The notes: generated by a model not told the origin, from the sequence alone. Positions 36,683 to 45,426 are shown, numbered from the stretch's first letter. The stretch is 64,000 bases of DNA from Flavobacteriales bacterium 34_180_T64 (GCA_002162765.1 MAAR01000011.1:124001-188000); one strand, 5' to 3'. Program-made: numbers and translations.

Positions 36683-38713
36683 ATGAAAAATATTGGCTAC
36701 TTCTCATTGATTCTTATTGTATTCTTTTCCTGTAAAAATGATAAGGATACTAGTAATATCGAAAATGAACCCGTTATTAATTCGGTAGTATTTGAAGGTA
36801 TTGATTATGCTATTAAACCTGGAGATGATTTCTATAATCATGTTAATAAAAAATGGTTTGATAAAGCTGTCATTGCTGATGATCAAGTTGGGGTAGGTGC
36901 GTATCGATTTTTAAATATCCCACAGCAAGAATTATTGAAAAATATTTTGGAAGATGTATCTCAGAAAGAGCATTCAAAAGGAAGTGTCGAACAAATGGTA
37001 GGCGACTTTTATGCTTCAGGGATGGATACCATTAGTATTAATAAACTTGGTATTAAACCCATTAAATCAATCTTAGAAAGAATAGACGCTATTAGTGATC
37101 TAACATCTATGTTAGAATTTGTTACGACTCAAATAAAGTCTGGAGATTATTCTATGCTTTACCTGTATATTTCTCCAGATCAAGAGAACAGTGCTCTCAA
37201 TATTTTACATTTTGCTCAAACAGGGCTGGGTTTACCAGATCGCGATTATTACTTTAGTGAAGATGCTTCGGTAAAACGTATTCAAGAGGCCTATAAAACC
37301 TATTTAACTACTCTATTTCAGTTGGTAGGTGATGACAATGCTAAAATGCAAGCAGATATCGTTTACAACATTGAAAAGCAATTGGCACAATCTCATAAAA
37401 CAAGAATAGAACGTAGAGTAATAAAAGAAAATTACCACAAAATGGCGGTTTCTACTTTAAATCAGAAACATCCAAACATAGGTTGGGCAACCATGTTGAA
37501 AAATCTTGATATGGAAGTAGATTCTTTAGATGTCGCGCAACCTGCTTATTATGATGAATTAAATTCCATGTTAACTATGATTCCTTTAGAGGATTGGAAG
37601 CATTATCTTAAAGCAAACTCTATAGGAAGTCATGATAATATTTTAAGTAAACCTTTTCAAGATGCGGCTTTTGAATATTCCAAAACAGTATCTGGACAAT
37701 CGGTGCAACAGCCACGAGCAAAACTGATGGTACGCCGAGTAGACAGACAAATAGGTTTTGCATTGGGACAGTTATATGTCAAACGATACTTTAATGAAGA
37801 TGCCAAAAAACGAGCACTTGCCTTAGTTAATAATTTTCAAAAAACACTTGAGAAACGTATTGATAAACTTGATTGGATGAGTGATAGTACCAAAGTAAAA
37901 GCTATTGACAAGCTTTATGCCATTAACAAAAAAATAGGCTATCCAGATGTATGGAGAGTCTATGACGTTACTATTGACCGAAATAGTTTTTTTGAAAATG
38001 TAGTAGCCTTACGACAAGACGATTTCCAATTTGGTCGGAAAGAGCTTAATAAAGCACCTAATAGAGATGAATGGGGAACGACACCTTCTACGGTGACAGC
38101 ATATTACAATCCTTCATTAAATGAAATCGTTTTCCCAGCAGGTATTTTACAAGCTCCATATTTTGATTTGCATGCGGATGATGCTGTAAACTATGGCGGA
38201 ATAGGTATGGTGATCGGACATGAGTTTACACATGCTTTTGATGATCAAGGCGCACAATACGATAAAAATGGAAATGTAACCAATTGGTGGACTGAAGCCG
38301 ATTACACAAAATTTGAGGCCAAAACACAACAAATCGTTGATCAATATTCTGCCTTTAAAGTATTAGATAGTGTCCATTTAAAAGGTGCCTTAACGGTAGG
38401 TGAAAATACCGCAGATAATGGTGGCATTGCTATCGCTTATGATGCTTTTAAAATGACAGAACAAGGACAAGACACTACAAAAATTGGTGGTCATACCCCA
38501 AACCAACGGTTCTTTTTGTCCATTGCTAATATTTGGCGTGTAAAAATGCGAGATGAATATTTACGTAATTATGTTGCCACAGATCCACATTCACCACCTC
38601 TATGGCGAGTAAATGGTCCTTTAATGAACTTCACACCTTTTTATGAAGCCTTTGATGTTCAGCCAGGTGAAGCAAATTATAGATCGGAAGAAGACCGTAT
38701 AAAAATTTGGTAA
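36683..38713 (+). CDS. M13 family metallopeptidase lipoprotein
   Basis: The 676-residue protein is a neprilysin/PepO-type zinc endopeptidase that cleaves peptides. The N-terminus has a lipoprotein signal peptide with lipobox FFSC (Cys near residue 17), so it is membrane-anchored on the periplasmic side. The N-terminal M13 domain begins with PGDDFYNHVNKKWFD (near 48). The catalytic domain carries N-E-I-V-F-P-A-G-I-L-Q, then HEFTHAF (H513, E514, H517), and the third ligand E574 in GENTADNGG. The C-terminal motif R-V-N-G-P-L-M-N is also present. All known catalytic residues are intact and the length matches the family. It is monocistronic by its own -7 element and the 143-base gap that follows. 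Confidence 0.95.
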   Translation: MKNIGYFSLILIVFFSCKNDKDTSNIENEPVINSVVFEGIDYAIKPGDDFYNHVNKKWFDKAVIADDQVGVGAYRFLNIPQQELLKNILEDVSQKEHSKGSVEQMVGDFYASGMDTISINKLGIKPIKSILERIDAISDLTSMLEFVTTQIKSGDYSMLYLYISPDQENSALNILHFAQTGLGLPDRDYYFSEDASVKRIQEAYKTYLTTLFQLVGDDNAKMQADIVYNIEKQLAQSHKTRIERRVIKENYHKMAVSTLNQKHPNIGWATMLKNLDMEVDSLDVAQPAYYDELNSMLTMIPLEDWKHYLKANSIGSHDNILSKPFQDAAFEYSKTVSGQSVQQPRAKLMVRRVDRQIGFALGQLYVKRYFNEDAKKRALALVNNFQKTLEKRIDKLDWMSDSTKVKAIDKLYAINKKIGYPDVWRVYDVTIDRNSFFENVVALRQDDFQFGRKELNKAPNRDEWGTTPSTVTAYYNPSLNEIVFPAGILQAPYFDLHADDAVNYGGIGMVIGHEFTHAFDDQGAQYDKNGNVTNWWTEADYTKFEAKTQQIVDQYSAFKVLDSVHLKGALTVGENTADNGGIAIAYDAFKMTEQGQDTTKIGGHTPNQRFFLSIANIWRVKMRDEYLRNYVATDPHSPPLWRVNGPLMNFTPFYEAFDVQPGEANYRSEEDRIKIW

Positions 38714-38856
38714 TAACTCATGATAGCCATGCATTTGAATATAAACTATTGTATAGCATAAAGCACAAAAAATCTACTGAAAATGGATCAATATAAAACA
38801 TTTATAAGAGAAGCCCTTTATTAGAAGATGAAGCTGCAAATCTTTATAAAAACTAA

Positions 38857-39318
38857 ATGATGAGTATAAACACTAGATTAAAGGAAATTGGCCTTGAGCT
38901 TCCAGAAATTTCTAAACCTGGAGGGAACTATGTTTCAGTTAATGTAAGAGGAAACATTGCTTATGTCGCAATCCAATTTCCTATAGAAAACGATGCCTAT
39001 TTTTTTCAAGGTAGATTGGGAAAAGAGATCTCTACAAAAGACGGTTATGAGGCAATGAAATTGTGTGCTTTAAACGTAATAGCACAAATTGAAAGCAAAA
39101 TAGGGTTTGACAATATTGTTGGACTTAATCATTTAGATGCCTATTTCCAATCGGATAAAAATTGGGACGAATCGCCAGTAATAGTTAATGGTGCTTCTGA
39201 TTTGTTTGTCAGTATACTAGGAGATAAAGGGACACACTCAAGAGCCATTTTTGGTGTAGAATCTTTACCAAGAAATTTTAGTGTTGGTCTTACAACGAGC
39301 TTTACAATTGAGCAATAA
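38857..39318 (+). CDS. RidA family protein (YjgF/YER057c/UK114 superfamily)
   Basis: The 153-residue cytoplasmic protein belongs to the Rid superfamily, whose trimers hydrolyse reactive enamine/imine intermediates or bind small metabolites. Visible features are the opening RLKEIGLELPEISKPGGNYVS, the central GRLGKEISTKDGYEAMKLCALNVIA, and the late block GTHSRAIFGVESLPRN with the Arg at the position of the RidA catalytic Arg. The length (153 versus about 130 for archetypal RidA) and the extended middle place it with the longer YjgF-like subfamily, in which activity is less certain. The start could also be the ATG at 38860. It lies between the M13 peptidase and the cold-shock gene, with no close operon partner. 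Confidence 0.88.
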   Translation: MMSINTRLKEIGLELPEISKPGGNYVSVNVRGNIAYVAIQFPIENDAYFFQGRLGKEISTKDGYEAMKLCALNVIAQIESKIGFDNIVGLNHLDAYFQSDKNWDESPVIVNGASDLFVSILGDKGTHSRAIFGVESLPRNFSVGLTTSFTIEQ

Positions 39319-39352
39319 ATCGTAAACAATTGAAAAGAAGTTAATTATTGTA

Positions 39353-39382
39353 TTGTAAGTCAAAAAAATGGCGTCATATTTG
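39353..39382 (+). promoter_or_regulatory. Promoter of the cold-shock gene
   Basis: TTG (39353-39355) is followed after 19 bases by CATATTTG (39375-39382), one base off the TAnnTTTG consensus. The leader to the ATG at 39413 is only about 30 bases, so there is no long CspA-type thermosensor leader. Confidence 0.55.
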
Positions 39383-39412
39383 CAGTTCAATAAATATTTA
39401 AAATTTAATACA

Positions 39413-39604
39413 ATGAGTAAAGGAACAGTAAAATTTTTCAATGATGCCAAAGGATTTGGATTTATCACTGAAGAAGGAGTTGAAAAAGATCACTTTGTAC
39501 ACATTTCTGGATTAGTAGACGAAGTTCGTGAAGGCGACCAAGTTGAATTTGATTTACAAGAAGGTAACAAAGGATTAAATGCAGTGAACGTAAAAGTTAT
39601 CTAA
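39413..39604 (+). CDS. Cold-shock domain protein
   Basis: The 63-residue single cold-shock domain protein binds single-stranded RNA or DNA and acts as an RNA chaperone. It carries RNP1 as KGFGFIT (about 14-20) and RNP2 as HFVHIS (about 28-33), followed by the acidic strand region DQVEFDLQEGNKG. A longer frame exists from 39368, but the -33/-7 promoter overlaps that extension and the family always starts MSKGTVKFFN, so the ATG at 39413 is right. A strong terminator follows at 39625. The codon use suggests high expression. The short leader argues against cold induction through a long untranslated region. Confidence 0.96.
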   Translation: MSKGTVKFFNDAKGFGFITEEGVEKDHFVHISGLVDEVREGDQVEFDLQEGNKGLNAVNVKVI

Positions 39605-39624
39605 TACATATACTTCAAGTTTTT

Positions 39625-39652
39625 AAAAGCCCATCAATATTGATGGGCTTTT
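39625..39652 (+). terminator. Rho-independent terminator after the cold-shock gene
   Basis: AAAAGCCCATCAA pairs with TTGATGGGCTTTT around a tight loop and is followed by more T. It starts 20 bases after the stop and is one of the strongest hairpins in the window. Confidence 0.92.
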
Positions 39653-39801
39653 TTTATGACCATTTCCAATCTTTAAATAGGTAACTTAATTCCTTCTTAA
39701 GAACAGATGTGTGCGTTATTTTAGGATTGATAGCTGTAAGTTCTTAAATTTATTGCGACTTGTTCAATAGGGTAAAATTACTAACCTAAAACCTTACACA
39801 C

Positions 39802-40602
39802 ATGAAATCGCAATTTAGATGTTACACTGCCAGTATGTTAGTGGCATTCCTATTTACACTTTCAACTAGCGCTCAAAACTCAGATGCTAAATCAGCAGAA
39901 TTAATAGATGCATTAGTAGCTGTAAATGGTGGTTACAAATCCTTGGCAGCTAAAAAAGATGTTCAATTTCATTATGTATATGATAATTTTGAAAAAGGAA
40001 AAGATGTTTCGACAGAACGTCATATTTTTCATGGCGAGCATTCTTGGGCTTCTTATGAACAACATGATTTAAATGTCATGCCTGGAACCAAAGGAATTGC
40101 TTTACAATCCTATGTAGATAGTAAACCAACTTTAACTTTAAACGGAAAAGCGATCACAGATCAAAAAGCCATTGGTGGAACGATATTTTTACGAAAAGTA
40201 AATTTCTATTGGTTTGCTATGATGTACAAACTAAAAGACCCAGGAACAAATTATAAATATCTGGGAACAGAAAAAGTAGGCGATGTCGCTTATGATAAAG
40301 TAAGTTTGATCTATGATGCAGATATTACTAAAAAGGAAAAAAATGATGAATACATCTTGTATTTTAACCCAAATACACATTTAGTAGATCAATTCTATTT
40401 TTCATTACCAGATTGGGGTATTGAAAAGCCTATTCTTAAAATGACATTGACTTACGAAAAAGTGGATGGTATTTTAGTGTCTACGGTGCGAAAAGGTTTT
40501 ATGCCAAATGAAAAAGGGAAGTATGTTCCCATCGGTGTATACACTTTTAGTGAGATTTCCTTTAATAATGGCTTTAAGAAGGAGGATTTTGTGTTGGACT
40601 AA
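39802..40602 (+). CDS. Secreted protein of unknown function, LolA-like shape
   Basis: The 266-residue protein has a signal peptide (about 1-24, ending STSAQ). The rest is beta-rich with regularly spaced aromatic strands and a motif near the middle, D-K-V-S-L-I-Y-D-A-D followed by Y-I-L-Y-F-N-P-N-T-H-L-V-D. It ends in TFSEISFNNGFKKEDFVLD. This half-barrel pattern, with a long strand ending in a modified-residue description of the form F-x-P-N-T, is seen in LolA/LolB-like and DUF6503-type proteins of Bacteroidota. I place it there only by pattern. No catalytic residues can be named. It is flanked by terminators on both sides, so it is transcribed alone. Confidence 0.7.
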   Translation: MKSQFRCYTASMLVAFLFTLSTSAQNSDAKSAELIDALVAVNGGYKSLAAKKDVQFHYVYDNFEKGKDVSTERHIFHGEHSWASYEQHDLNVMPGTKGIALQSYVDSKPTLTLNGKAITDQKAIGGTIFLRKVNFYWFAMMYKLKDPGTNYKYLGTEKVGDVAYDKVSLIYDADITKKEKNDEYILYFNPNTHLVDQFYFSLPDWGIEKPILKMTLTYEKVDGILVSTVRKGFMPNEKGKYVPIGVYTFSEISFNNGFKKEDFVLD

Positions 40603-40625
40603 AACATTAAATAGGTTGAATTAAT

Positions 40626-40654
40626 AAGGCTCAATTTTATATTGGGCTTTTTTT
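40626..40654 (+). terminator. Probable terminator after the 39802 gene
   Basis: AAGGCTCAAT pairs with ATTGGGCTT with one bulged G and one G-U pair, around a 5-base loop, and is followed by seven or more T. Confidence 0.7.
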
Positions 40655-40898
40655 ATGCGCTGATGTGGGAGGGAAGCAAAACCGAGTTTACGAGGATCAT
40701 GAACTCCTTTAAAACAATATAAATCTTGAAAATAAATCGAAAATTCATGATTCCCATTAACAATAAGTATGCATGAGTAGCATGATTATGCAATAGAAAT
40801 GCACCAATCCATGTTGCTAGTTAATTGATCTCTTTTTTAATCACACTATTAAAAAGAATAACAAACCAAATTGGTAGTATTCTCTCCAAAAGTGTGGT

Positions 40899-40906
40899 TA
40901 TATTTG
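40899..40906 (+). promoter_or_regulatory. -7 element of the helicase gene at 40921
   Basis: TATATTTG matches the -7 consensus 14 bases before the ATG at 40921. It lies inside the longer open frame that begins at 40825, which argues for the later start. Confidence 0.5.
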
Positions 40907-40920
40907 CAGAAATATTTTTT

Positions 40921-42261
40921 ATGTTAAAACAGTTTTCAGATTTAGGGATTAATGAACACTTAGAACAAAGTTTAGTCGATTTACAAATCTCTGTACCAAC
41001 AGATATTCAAAAAAAGACTATTCCAATTGTACTAAATCGAAAGGAAGATGTTGTTGTTATAGCAAAAACAGGAACTGGAAAAACAGCTGCTTTTGGATTG
41101 CCTTTACTGCAATTGATTGATTTAGAAAACAGCAGTATACAGGCTCTAATACTAGCACCTACAAGAGAATTAGGACAACAGATTTATAACAATTTAGAAT
41201 CCTATGCTACTGATAGTCCACAATTATCTATCGCATCGGTATGCGGTGGTATTCCCATAAAACCTCAAATAGAACGTTTAAAAACTACAACGCATCTGGT
41301 TGTAGCAACTCCTGGGCGTTTGATTGATTTAATTAAACGTGGTGCTATTGATATTAAAAACTTAAAGTATTTGGTATTGGATGAAGCTGACGAAATGGTT
41401 AGCGCTTTAAAAGAAGAGGTAGACGCTATTATAAAACACCTTCCAAAAACCAGAAGAACATTATTGTTTACAGCGACCATGTCAGGGATTATAAAACAAT
41501 TGGTTCAAAATTATATGTCAAAACATGTTTTGCATATAGAGGCAGACATGGCAACTGTAGGTCATCAAGGTATCGACCATCAATATGTAGTTGTAGAACC
41601 TATAGAAAAATTAGAAGTATTACTTCATTTTTTAAATTCTAAAGAAGGTGAACGTGGTATTATATTTTGTAAAACAAAAGCTGCAGTTAATAAATTAGCC
41701 AAAAACTTAGCGATAAATAAGTTCTCTTCTAGTGCTATACATGGTAGTTTAACACAAGGTATTCGCGACCGTATTATGGAACAATTTAGAGCAGGTTATA
41801 TCGATATTTTAGTTGCTACCGATTTAGCAGCGCGTGGTATTGATGTCAAAGAAGTGTCTTACGTTGTCAATTATCATTTACCAGATACCTATGACGCCTA
41901 TGTGCACAGAAGTGGACGAACGGCTAGGGCTGGTGCGAAAGGTCTTTCATTGACTATTTTACAAAAAGAAGAAGTCATAGATATTGCCGATTTCGAAAAT
42001 GAACTAGGTATTGTTTTCAAGGAATTTATAAAAGCAGACGCGCAAAGCATTGAAGAAAATAATGGTTTATTATGGGCTAAAAAAATATTTAAAACCAAAC
42101 CTAATCGAGAGGTTTCCGAAGATTTTAAAGCTAAAATAAAAACGATATTTCATCATTTAACTAAAGAGGAGTTAGTCGATAAAATAGTAGCAAATTACTT
42201 AACACAATCTGGTTCTGAAAAGTTAATATCTGAAGCGTCAAAAAAGACTAAAACGAAATAA
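40921..42261 (+). CDS. DEAD/DEAH-box ATP-dependent RNA helicase
   Basis: From the ATG at 40921 the product is 446 residues. Core motifs are all present: Q-motif FSDLGINEHLEQSL with PTDIQ, motif I AKTGTGKT (48-55), Ia PTRELGQQ, II DEAD near 155, III TAT, V DLAARGID and VI HRSGRTARAG. After motif VI there is a tail of about 90 residues, Lys-rich (KKTKTK end), likely for RNA contact. The first residues MLKQFSDLGI fit a normal helicase start, while the extension up to 40825 would be hydrophobic and would overlap the promoter. It lies 5 bases before a second helicase gene, so the two are probably made from one transcript and may act on the same RNA process, such as ribosome assembly. Confidence 0.93.
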   Translation: MLKQFSDLGINEHLEQSLVDLQISVPTDIQKKTIPIVLNRKEDVVVIAKTGTGKTAAFGLPLLQLIDLENSSIQALILAPTRELGQQIYNNLESYATDSPQLSIASVCGGIPIKPQIERLKTTTHLVVATPGRLIDLIKRGAIDIKNLKYLVLDEADEMVSALKEEVDAIIKHLPKTRRTLLFTATMSGIIKQLVQNYMSKHVLHIEADMATVGHQGIDHQYVVVEPIEKLEVLLHFLNSKEGERGIIFCKTKAAVNKLAKNLAINKFSSSAIHGSLTQGIRDRIMEQFRAGYIDILVATDLAARGIDVKEVSYVVNYHLPDTYDAYVHRSGRTARAGAKGLSLTILQKEEVIDIADFENELGIVFKEFIKADAQSIEENNGLLWAKKIFKTKPNREVSEDFKAKIKTIFHHLTKEELVDKIVANYLTQSGSEKLISEASKKTKTK

Positions 42262-42266
42262 TCATT

Positions 42267-43580
42267 ATGGCAAATAGTATTAAAAACCAACAGGATATTT
42301 TAACAAAATTAAATATTCAGGCCTTGAATCCTATGCAAGAGGAGGCTGTTTCGGTAATTGAGACAACCACAAACACCGTCCTATTGTCCCCAACAGGAAC
42401 AGGGAAAACATTGGCGTTTTTATTACCATTACTGAAAGTCTTAAGCCACGAATCTAAGGAGATTCAAGCATTAATATTGGTGCCATCAAGAGAATTGGCC
42501 ATTCAAATTGAACAAGTTATTCGTTCCATGGGTTCCGGTTATAAAGTAAATGCGGTTTATGGCGGCAGATCAATGTCTAAAGATAAAATTGAAATCAAAC
42601 ATAATCCTGCTATATTAATAGGAACACCAGGTAGAATATTAGATCATTTTAACAATGATCGCTTTTCTAAAACGAGTATTAAAACGCTCATATTAGATGA
42701 GTTTGATAAATCTTTAGAAGATGGTTTTGAAGAAGAAATGAAAGCGATTATAGGTCAATTACCTAGTATAAATAAACGTATTTTAACCTCTGCAACTCAG
42801 GCTGTTAAAGTTCCTGGTTTTGTGCGATTAGATAAGCCATATACTATCAATTATTTAAAAGAAAAAACGGCATCAAAATTAAGTATTAAAATAGTGGTTG
42901 CTCCAGATAAGAGCAAATTTAAAACGGTATTGGAATTGTTACACCATATTGGCAATGAACCTGGAATTATATTCTGTAATTTAAGAGATAGTATAGACCA
43001 ACTAAGTGGTTTTTTAGAGCGTAATAAAATTAGTCATACATGCTTTTCTGGTGGCATGGAGCAAAAAGATAGAGAACGCGCTTTAATTAAATTTAGAAAT
43101 GGAACTAGCCAAGTATTAATTGCTACAGATTTAGCAGCTAGAGGTATAGACATCCCAGAAATGAAATATATTATTCATTTTGAATTACCACGACATGAAG
43201 AAGAATTTATTCATAGAAATGGGAGAACTGCTAGAGTTAATGCAAAAGGAACGGCTTATGTATTGAAATGGAAAAACGAAGCATTACCCGAATTTATTAA
43301 AAACGATAAAGGCATAAACATTTCTAAAAAAGCAACTCATAAACCACAATTCTGGGAAACCCTATTTATTTCTGGTGGACGGAAAGATAAAATTTCCAAA
43401 GGTGATATCGCAGGATTATTTTTTAAACAAGGCGGCATTAATAAGGACCAATTAGGAATTATTGAGCTAAAACCAGATTGTGCATTTGTGGCTATTCCTC
43501 TTACCCTTGCTGATGCATTAGTGATAAAATTAAACAATACCCGATTAAAAAAGAAAAAGGTACGTGTAACTATTCTATAG
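42267..43580 (+). CDS. dbpA: DbpA-like RNA helicase with DEFD in motif II
   Basis: The 437-residue helicase has motif I SPTGTGKT (about 41-48), Ia PSRELAIQ, II DEFD instead of DEAD (ILDEFDKS near 145), III TSAT, V DLAARGIDIP and VI HRNGRTAR. The last 75 residues (from FWETLFISGGRKDKISKGDI to KKKKVRVTIL) match the DbpA RNA-binding domain, which in E. coli and Bacillus recognises hairpin 92 of 23S rRNA. A role in large-subunit assembly is therefore likely. The D-E-x-D frame that binds Mg-ATP is kept in DEFD; the Ala to Phe change is unusual. It is translated just after the 40921 helicase (5-base gap). Confidence 0.87.
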   Translation: MANSIKNQQDILTKLNIQALNPMQEEAVSVIETTTNTVLLSPTGTGKTLAFLLPLLKVLSHESKEIQALILVPSRELAIQIEQVIRSMGSGYKVNAVYGGRSMSKDKIEIKHNPAILIGTPGRILDHFNNDRFSKTSIKTLILDEFDKSLEDGFEEEMKAIIGQLPSINKRILTSATQAVKVPGFVRLDKPYTINYLKEKTASKLSIKIVVAPDKSKFKTVLELLHHIGNEPGIIFCNLRDSIDQLSGFLERNKISHTCFSGGMEQKDRERALIKFRNGTSQVLIATDLAARGIDIPEMKYIIHFELPRHEEEFIHRNGRTARVNAKGTAYVLKWKNEALPEFIKNDKGINISKKATHKPQFWETLFISGGRKDKISKGDIAGLFFKQGGINKDQLGIIELKPDCAFVAIPLTLADALVIKLNNTRLKKKKVRVTIL

Positions 43581-43631
43581 TCCATTATGCTTTTAGTTGC
43601 ATACTATAGCAATTCATTTGATATTTACATG

Positions 43632-43639
43632 TATTTTTG
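43632..43639 (+). promoter_or_regulatory. -7 element of the J-domain/KTSC gene
   Basis: TATTTTTG matches the -7 consensus 21 bases before the ATG at 43661. It overlaps a TTG at 43637 that would give a longer frame, supporting the later start. Confidence 0.5.
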
Positions 43640-43660
43640 CACCTTCAAATAAAATTTGGT

Positions 43661-44113
43661 ATGAAGCGCATCAATGAATATAAGAAGCTTTTTGGAGTGG
43701 AAAACGAAGTCGAATTAAAGACTTTAAAAAAAAGTTACCGTAATTTGGTTAAAGAATGGCATCCAGACAAATTTCAAAATGGAGACGCTTTACAGGAAGA
43801 AGCAGAGATCAATAGTCGAAAGATTATTGATGGCTACCATTTTCTTGTGAGTATTGCACCAGAAACAAAACATTCAAATTTAGTCGGCTATACAGAGACC
43901 ATAACTAGTTCTGACATTGCAGATTATAAGCATAAAGGCTTATTGCTAGAAATTACTTTTCTAGATGGAACAACTTATGAATACTTTGGCGTCACTAAAC
44001 AGGTCTATATGAAAATGATTAATAGTAATAAGCTCAATCGTTTCGCTAAACGCACCATATACCCTAATTATACCTATAGAATGTCAAAGCGTACGCTTGA
44101 AGAGGCACAATAG
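43661..44113 (+). CDS. J-domain protein with C-terminal KTSC domain
   Basis: The 150-residue cytoplasmic protein joins an N-terminal DnaJ-like domain (about 8-70) to a KTSC domain (about 85-150). The J-domain shows FGVENEVELKTLKKSYRNL, then the HPD motif in EWHPDKFQN. The KTSC part shows SSDIADYKH, then LEITFLDGTTYEYFGV, and ends in YPNYTYRMSKR. J-domains stimulate the ATPase of DnaK-type chaperones; KTSC domains are small and of unknown function, found in phage and lysyl-tRNA synthetase-like contexts. The combination probably brings a chaperone to a particular client. It follows two helicase genes but has its own -7 element. Confidence 0.85.
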   Translation: MKRINEYKKLFGVENEVELKTLKKSYRNLVKEWHPDKFQNGDALQEEAEINSRKIIDGYHFLVSIAPETKHSNLVGYTETITSSDIADYKHKGLLLEITFLDGTTYEYFGVTKQVYMKMINSNKLNRFAKRTIYPNYTYRMSKRTLEEAQ

Positions 44114-44198
44114 TATTCGTATTATTCATAAAATGTAGTAGAGTGGAACTTAATAAAAGATTGCCGCGTTTCACTCACAATGACATTATTAGATGTTT

Positions 44199-44206
44199 TA
44201 TATTTG
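44199..44206 (+). promoter_or_regulatory. -7 element of the 44227 gene
   Basis: TATATTTG matches the -7 consensus 20 bases before the ATG at 44227 and lies inside a longer open frame that begins at 44143. Confidence 0.5.
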
Positions 44207-44226
44207 ATATAACAAATTACAACAGG

Positions 44227-44796
44227 ATGATATTAAAACGTCTACTATTTTTAATTGCTATACTTTTTTCTTTACAAAGCACTGGTCAAGAAAATGAATC
44301 ATCACTTGCTTTTTGGAATAAACTAAAGTCCCATTGTGGTAAAGCTTATGCTGGAACACTTGAAATTCCAGAAGAAGATGAAGCCTTTGGAGGAAAGACA
44401 CTGGTGATGCACGTTAAGGCTTGCAGTGAGAATGAAATAAAAATTCCTTTTTACGTAGGAGATGATAAGTCGCGTACTTGGATTTTATCTATGAATGAAG
44501 GTATTATATCCTTAAAACACGATCATCGTCATGAAGATGGTACAATGGATGAAATTAATTTTTATGGTGGCACGTCATCAAATCAAGGGAAAACAAATAT
44601 TCAATTTTTTCCTGCAGATACTCATACACAGATACTTATGCCAGACGCAGCAACAAATGTGTGGTGGATTACCATAGACGAAAAAATATTTACCTATAAT
44701 TTACGCCGCTTAGGAACAGACCGTGTTTTTAAAGTCGTTATGGATCTTACAAAAACTATTGAAACTCCTGAAGCTCCTTGGGGCTGGGAAGATTGA
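44227..44796 (+). CDS. Secreted protein of unknown function
   Basis: Taking the ATG at 44227 gives a 189-residue protein with a clean signal peptide (1-21, ending STGQ). The mature part starts with SLAFWNKLKSHCGKAYAGTL, has two Cys residues (near 38 and 68) that could form a disulfide, and a His-rich motif LKHDHRHEDGTMDEINFYGG (near 100-118). It ends in APWGWED. I recognise it as a conserved flavobacterial hypothetical protein, but no function is known to me. The His/Asp cluster suggests, without proof, a metal site. The 28 extra N-terminal codons of the longer frame would precede the signal peptide and lie upstream of the -7 element. Confidence 0.75.
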   Translation: MILKRLLFLIAILFSLQSTGQENESSLAFWNKLKSHCGKAYAGTLEIPEEDEAFGGKTLVMHVKACSENEIKIPFYVGDDKSRTWILSMNEGIISLKHDHRHEDGTMDEINFYGGTSSNQGKTNIQFFPADTHTQILMPDAATNVWWITIDEKIFTYNLRRLGTDRVFKVVMDLTKTIETPEAPWGWED

Positions 44797-44877
44797 ATGA
44801 TTAAATTTGTATGCTAAAGAAGTCCTTTTATTAATGTAATAAAAATAACTTTATTTAGATAGTGTGTGTAATTGTAA

Positions 44878-45316
44878 TCAATTATTATATAGCTTATTAA
44901 CGTTGCTTTTGTATGTTTGACCAATAGGGATTTTATGCTCGTTTATTAATACGCGATTGCCTTCTATAAATTTTATCTTGTCAATAGCGACAATAAATGA
45001 TTTATGAACTCTTAAAAAATTGCCCTCAGTTAGAATAGATTCGTAATGAGATATTTTTTCATGGCTTACAATCATTTCATCTTTCAAAAAAAGCTTAGTG
45101 TAGTTTCCATAAGCTTCAATAAATAACAAGTCATTCAAATCAATTTGATGATGCTTTTTGTCCCCTTTAATAAAGAATCGAGTAGAAGTTGTTTCAATAG
45201 AAATTTCTTTCATAACTGTTTTTGTAGTTTGTGTATCGGACACTTTATTTACTGCTTTTAACAAACGGTCAAAACTAAAAGGTTTTAAAATATAATCTAC
45301 AACATTCAATTTAAAT
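44878..45316 (-). pseudogene. Truncated duplicate of the module 2 LytTR regulator
   Basis: The frame encodes only the last part of a receiver domain and the whole LytTR domain (NVVDYILKPFSFDRL to NKLYNN). It aligns with residues about 91-233 of the regulator at 49695 with 15 differences over about 142 residues, counted by eye. Similarity stops abruptly near 45310-45316, where the regulator should continue with the phosphoacceptor half. No start codon other than a TTG, no kinase gene and no promoter are present. It is best read as a 5'-deleted copy left by a duplication. A free LytTR domain could in principle still bind DNA if expressed. Confidence 0.85.
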
Positions 45317-45426
45317 ATTCAAATATTCCTGAAGCTCATGATTATCATCATCTTAAATCTAAAAGCAATTACGGATTATATTTTACATTCTGGGATAAAA
45401 TAATGGGGACTTATTATGCCAAGTAA
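45313..45426 (+). pseudogene. C-terminal fragment of a sterol desaturase/fatty acid hydroxylase
   Basis: In the plus frame the sequence reads NIPEAHDYHHLKSKSNYGLY and then FTFWDKIMGTYYAK and a stop at 45424-45426. This is the typical end of fatty acid hydroxylase superfamily proteins, with an H-D-x-H-H metal box followed by N-Y-G-x-x-x-x-x-W-D-x-x-x-G-T. Only about 37 codons remain, and the upstream half is replaced by the truncated LytTR copy in the opposite strand. The breakpoint between the two fragments is within about 10 bases of 45313. Confidence 0.75.

Larger units (their letters stand above)
40603..40920. other. Intergenic region with terminator and possible degenerate repeat
   Basis: This 318-base gap holds the terminator at 40626, a stretch at 40668-40725 resembling sequences near 45528 and 57714 (GGAGGGA followed by AAAACAATA), and the -7 box of the next helicase gene. 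An in-frame extension of the helicase gene through this gap is not supported. Confidence 0.5.

Noticed and set aside
38783..38824. Short 13-codon frame MDQYKTFIREALY before the RidA-family gene
   Set aside because: Too short, stops at once, and has no promoter or RBS evidence.
40825..40920. N-terminal extension of the helicase gene
   Set aside because: The -7 element at 40899 lies inside it and the extension has no helicase similarity.
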